In this document: positions 13,486 to 15,428 of the stretch, piece after piece
Numbering within the stretch: position 1 is the first letter of the stretch
How the letters are laid out: every line of letters begins with the position of its first letter
Assembly: GCA_030617525.1 (NCBI GenBank)
Contig: JAUWVG010000011.1
Coordinates: forward strand, 1-15,428
DNA length: 15,428 nucleotides
DNA from: Candidatus Aminicenantota bacterium
GTDB lineage: Bacteria; Acidobacteriota; Aminicenantia; Aminicenantales; Aminicenantaceae
Direction: 5' to 3'
Notes under the pieces: generated by a model
Database searches by the model: none
What the model saw: the letters and a program-made list of their open reading frames with translations, nothing else
What the model was told of the DNA's origin: nothing
Program-made: the position numbers and the translations under genes

Positions 13486-13613
13486 TTGATTTACGCTGAA
13501 ATAACAGAATCGGGACTGAAAGCTTTGAAATACTATGGGATATTAGAGGTAAATAAAGGCTAATAATTGCCTTTTCTGAAACAATATCCTCTGTTTTTGA
13601 GCCAAAATGGGAC
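13486..13613 (-). repeat. Repeat element B (partner of 10935-11057)
   Basis: Second copy of the noncoding element: block 1 at 13486-13521 (30 of 36 identical to copy A), block 2 at 13597-13613 (13 of 17), same orientation. It ends 87 nt before the HEPN-like start codon. The stretch between the blocks differs from A and carries a hairpin AAAGGC/GCCTTT (13555-13574). Together A and B bracket the HEPN/GIY-YIG gene pair as direct repeats about 2.55 kb apart. Confidence 0.75.
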
Positions 13614-13646
13614 GAAATTCGGGAATAACGGAAAATAATATCCCAT
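13535..13646. repeat. 11-bp inverted repeat around element B, with a third partial copy
   Basis: ATGGGATATTA (13535-13545) has an exact inverted partner TAATATCCCAT (13636-13646), enclosing 90 bp. A third partial copy, AATATCC (13583-13589), lies between them in the inverted orientation. This suggests either a large stem or three binding sites for one protein. Confidence 0.5.
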
Positions 13647-13717
13647 TTTTCACATGAAACTGTATCTAGTTGAAATAGAATGAGTTACAAATTTTATTAG
13701 TTGACATAATGGTTAGC

Positions 13718-13749
13718 TTTCTTTCTGATGCAGGAGTGTCAGAAAGAAA
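13718..13749. repeat. 11-bp perfect hairpin
   Basis: TTTCTTTCTGA (13718-13728) and TCAGAAAGAAA (13739-13749) with a 10-nt loop. No T-run follows on either strand, so it is not a standard terminator. It lies at the junction between AT-rich island sequence and the more GC-rich transposase block, and may mark an element end or terminus structure. Confidence 0.6.
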
Positions 13750-13759
13750 ATATTGGACG

Positions 13760-13809
13760 AAGCCGCTACGCGACACCTATGGGATTTCAATGAAGTGGCT
13801 TATTAGGTG
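13760..13809. repeat. Two interlocked inverted repeats (pseudoknot-compatible)
   Basis: Stem 1 is AAGCCGCT (13760-13767) with AGTGGCTT (13794-13801), 8 bp with one G-T. Stem 2 is CACCTA (13774-13779) with TAGGTG (13804-13809), 6 bp. The arms alternate (1, 2, 1', 2'), as in an H-type pseudoknot. The site is about 150 bp downstream of the IS91-type transposase stop, where single-strand secondary structure at the element's origin end would be expected. Confidence 0.45.
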
Positions 13810-13812
13810 ATT

Positions 13813-13891
13813 AGTACATGTACTGGCGGATTTTTCTTAAAAGAGATGTTCTTTGAGATCGTCCTTCAAAACTTTTCAGTAGCATGGTACT
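13813..13891. repeat. Pair of related near-palindromes downstream of the transposase
   Basis: AGTACATGTACT (13813-13824) is a perfect 12-bp palindrome. AGTAGCATGGTACT (13878-13891) is the same pattern with one extra base in each half (12 of 14 symmetric). They are 65 bp apart, between the pseudoknot-like site and the transposase stop. They could be binding sites of the recombinase or transposase, or regulatory sites. Confidence 0.4.
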
Positions 13892-13956
13892 CATAAAGTC
13901 ACATTCGGGTAGACGGGTAGTATAAAGGGGAAAAAGTCTGGAATAATATGTATGAT

Positions 13957-15150
13957 TTACCATGCGGCCATCTCTAGTGGAGGGCTATTACACCTTGGCG
14001 GCTGAATGACTTCTTTTTTTATCATTCTACCATTTTTGCAAAAAGGGCAGGTAGTAAGGTCCATTCCACATACTCTAAGCAACAACTCCTGCCATGTCTC
14101 AGTATCATTTTTTTTCTTTGGCTTTATTGGATCTGAAAGAAGTCTGCGACACTGACTTAGCATCGAACCCCTCTTTCTATTAGCGAAAAGACCGTAATGT
14201 CTTATTTTTACAAACCTATGAGGCAAAACATGCAGCATGAATCTGCGGATAAACTCAGAAGTTTCCAGTCTCATTATTTTCTTCTTGTTCCCATCAGCGT
14301 AATCACGCCAGTGGAAAAAGACCTTCCCGTCTTCTATCTTTAGGATGCGATGATTCCCGATGGCGATCCTGTGGGTGTATCTCCCCAGATAATCAATGAG
14401 CATCTCAGCATCTTTAAAGGGAGGCTTAGAGTAGACAACCCATTCCATTTTGTAAAGATCATTGAGTAAAACAGCAAATTGGTTCTGGAGTTTAGCAAGA
14501 GCGCCTGAAAACTCCAGTTCTTTTGATTCCCAACTCTTTTTGAGGTAAAAAAGCACCTTTCCTCTGAACAATCGGGAGAGAACCTTTACAGCCATAAAGT
14601 AGTTCTTCCGGCAGGACAGCCATCTTTTCCCATCAAAAGATATACCTCCTCCGGTTACGATGCAGTGGATATGAGGATGATCCATGAGGTTCTGTCCCCA
14701 AGTGTGCAAGATACAGATAAATCCGATCTGTCCACCCAGACGTTTTGGATCTCTGGCAAGTTCGATAAGGGTCTCAGAAACAGACCGGAACAAAATGTCA
14801 TAAAAGATCTTCTTATTCCTCAAAACAAGCGGATTGAGCTTTGCTGGAATGGTAAAAACTACATGGAAGTATGGTACAGAAAGAAGATCCTCTTTTCTTT
14901 GTTCAAGCCATTTTTCTTTTTTAAGGAATTGACACTTAGGACAATGTCGGTTTCGGCACGAGTTGTAGGATATCTTGATTCGCCCACAGCAGTCACACTC
15001 ATCTATATGACCTCCAAGCTCTGAGGTTCGGCATCTCTCTATAGCACGCATGGTGCGGATATGGTGAAGCGGCATTTTATGGGACGCTCTGTAAGCATGC
15101 CCGTGCTTACGGAAGATGTCGGCAACCTCAACACTTTCTTCCTGAGTCAT
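13957..15150 (-). CDS. tnpA: IS91-family transposase (HUH, Y2)
   Basis: A 397-residue rolling-circle-type transposase. The N-terminal zinc-binding region has C52, C54, C55, C65, C70 and C73 (ECDCCGRIK then SCRNRHCPKC). The HUH metal motif is HPHIHCIV (H158, H160, H162). Two catalytic tyrosines lie in YLGRYTHR (Y254, Y258), as in IS91 TnpA. A second CX2C (TTCPFC) follows near the C-terminus. Length is normal and all key residues are present, so it may be active. It follows the tyrosine recombinase by 10 nt and is probably co-transcribed with it. It is more GC-rich than the adjacent island genes, pointing to a separate acquisition. Confidence 0.95.
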   Translation of the reverse strand: MTQEESVEVADIFRKHGHAYRASHKMPLHHIRTMRAIERCRTSELGGHIDECDCCGRIKISYNSCRNRHCPKCQFLKKEKWLEQRKEDLLSVPYFHVVFTIPAKLNPLVLRNKKIFYDILFRSVSETLIELARDPKRLGGQIGFICILHTWGQNLMDHPHIHCIVTGGGISFDGKRWLSCRKNYFMAVKVLSRLFRGKVLFYLKKSWESKELEFSGALAKLQNQFAVLLNDLYKMEWVVYSKPPFKDAEMLIDYLGRYTHRIAIGNHRILKIEDGKVFFHWRDYADGNKKKIMRLETSEFIRRFMLHVLPHRFVKIRHYGLFANRKRGSMLSQCRRLLSDPIKPKKKNDTETWQELLLRVCGMDLTTCPFCKNGRMIKKEVIQPPRCNSPPLEMAAW

Positions 15151-15160
15151 CTTGTAGAGG

Positions 15161-15428
15161 CTATGAGTTTTTTCTGCGTTTAATATCTAGAGGACTAACG
15201 ATGCGGACCAGCTCCTTCCGGCTGACATGGAGATAAATCGTTGTTGTATTTATCGACCTGTGACCTAAAAGGAGCTGAATATGATAGAGGTCAGTGCCAG
15301 CTTCCAGGAGATGGGTTGCAAAACTGTGACGGAGCGTGTGGACCGTTGCCGGCTTTTTTATCCCGGCTAATTTCTTGGCTTTAATCAAAACCCTTTGGAT
15401 TGACCGTCCTGTAAGAGGTTTATCTGGA
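15161..15428 (-). CDS. Tyrosine recombinase (phage integrase family), C-terminal part
   Basis: The frame runs off the right end of the window, so the N-terminus and most of the protein are missing. The visible 88 codons include PLTGRSIQR, then box II HTLRHSFATHLLEAG (His, Arg, His), LLGHRSINTTTIYLH with the histidine in GHR and the nucleophilic tyrosine in TTIYLH, typical of XerC/D-like and integron-type enzymes. The TTG at 15388 is an internal codon, since coding similarity clearly continues upstream. It ends 10 nt before the transposase start. It probably acts with the IS91-like transposase. Confidence 0.9.
   Translation of the reverse strand, partial: PDKPLTGRSIQRVLIKAKKLAGIKKPATVHTLRHSFATHLLEAGTDLYHIQLLLGHRSINTTTIYLHVSRKELVRIVSPLDIKRRKNS

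Larger units (their letters stand above)
13614..13956. other. Gene-free, palindrome-rich flank of the IS91-like element
   Basis: No ORF with a credible start was seen on either strand. The stretch holds the far arm of the 11-bp inverted repeat (13636-13646), the 13718-13749 hairpin, the interlocked repeats and the two near-palindromes. Composition becomes more GC-rich from about 13750, which suggests the mobile element may begin there. Confidence 0.5.
13957..15428 (-). mobile_element. IS91-like element with tyrosine recombinase (partial)
   Basis: A transposase plus upstream integrase in one orientation, cut by the window's right edge. The recombinase + Y2 transposase pair is known for a subset of IS91-like elements. 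The downstream end is not defined: the palindrome-rich 13700-13956 is the likely terminus region, but no terminal sequence or target site could be confirmed. Confidence 0.7.

Noticed and set aside
10935..13613. Repeat elements A and B as integron attC sites
   Set aside because: No RYYYAAC/GTTRRRY pair in the right geometry was found; cassette-like behaviour is kept only as one hypothesis.
13701..13729. TTGACA (13701-13706) with TCTGAT as a plus-strand promoter
   Set aside because: The -10 is poor, it lies inside the hairpin arm and no plus-strand gene follows.
6063..13956. CRISPR array or cas genes in the AT-rich block
   Set aside because: No regularly spaced short repeats and no Cas motifs; the A/B elements are just two copies 2.55 kb apart.
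6063..15428. Prophage
   Set aside because: No structural, lysis or packaging genes; the integrase belongs with the IS91-like transposase.

Overview
The window looks like a chromosomal piece of a diderm (Gram-negative) bacterium. It encodes an LptB-type LPS-transport ATPase, ribosomal protein S21, lipoyl synthase, a tRNA with an encoded CCA end, and sigma70-like promoters (TTGACA, 17-nt spacer, TATAAA). I cannot name the phylum from the sequence. An uncultured, probably anaerobic lineage is my guess.

Region 1 (1-5990) is core-like sequence of moderate GC. On the plus strand rpsU, lipA, a calcineurin-like phosphoesterase and an O6-alkylguanine-DNA alkyltransferase lie 6-11 nt apart, behind one strong promoter and ahead of a hairpin. 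A DUF1848 iron-sulfur-type protein runs toward them on the minus strand and diverges from lptB. Convergent with lptB, and overlapping its 3' end, is a zinc-ribbon / acidic linker / RDD-like membrane protein split into two frames at a run of ten A residues. A small two-helix membrane protein and tRNA-Val(CAC) close the region.

Region 2 (about 6000-13950) begins just after the tRNA 3' end. It is visibly AT-richer, entirely minus-strand, and its genes mostly have strong purine-rich ribosome binding sites, unlike the core genes. It reads as an acquired accessory, probably defence-type, island. In transcription order it holds: a winged-helix/HEPN-like protein with an Rx4H motif; a membrane-anchored DUF4041 + T5orf172 (GIY-YIG) protein; a 34-aa small ORF; a 792-aa nuclease + DGQHR + Schlafen AlbA_2 fusion; a three-helix membrane protein; a DUF6794-like protein; and a YaaC-like protein.

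Two related noncoding elements of about 125 bp (10935-11057 and 13486-13613) lie in the same orientation, 87-99 nt upstream of the first start codon of each of the two gene groups. They therefore bracket the HEPN/GIY-YIG pair. They could be shared regulatory sites tying the two operons together, or cassette-boundary/recombination sites. This paired layout around a multi-domain nuclease is the best candidate for an undescribed system here.

Region 3 (about 13700-15428) is a mobile element: an IS91-family (Y2 HUH) transposase preceded, 10 nt upstream, by the C-terminal part of a tyrosine recombinase cut by the window end. Its downstream noncoding flank is rich in palindromes, including an arrangement compatible with a pseudoknot.
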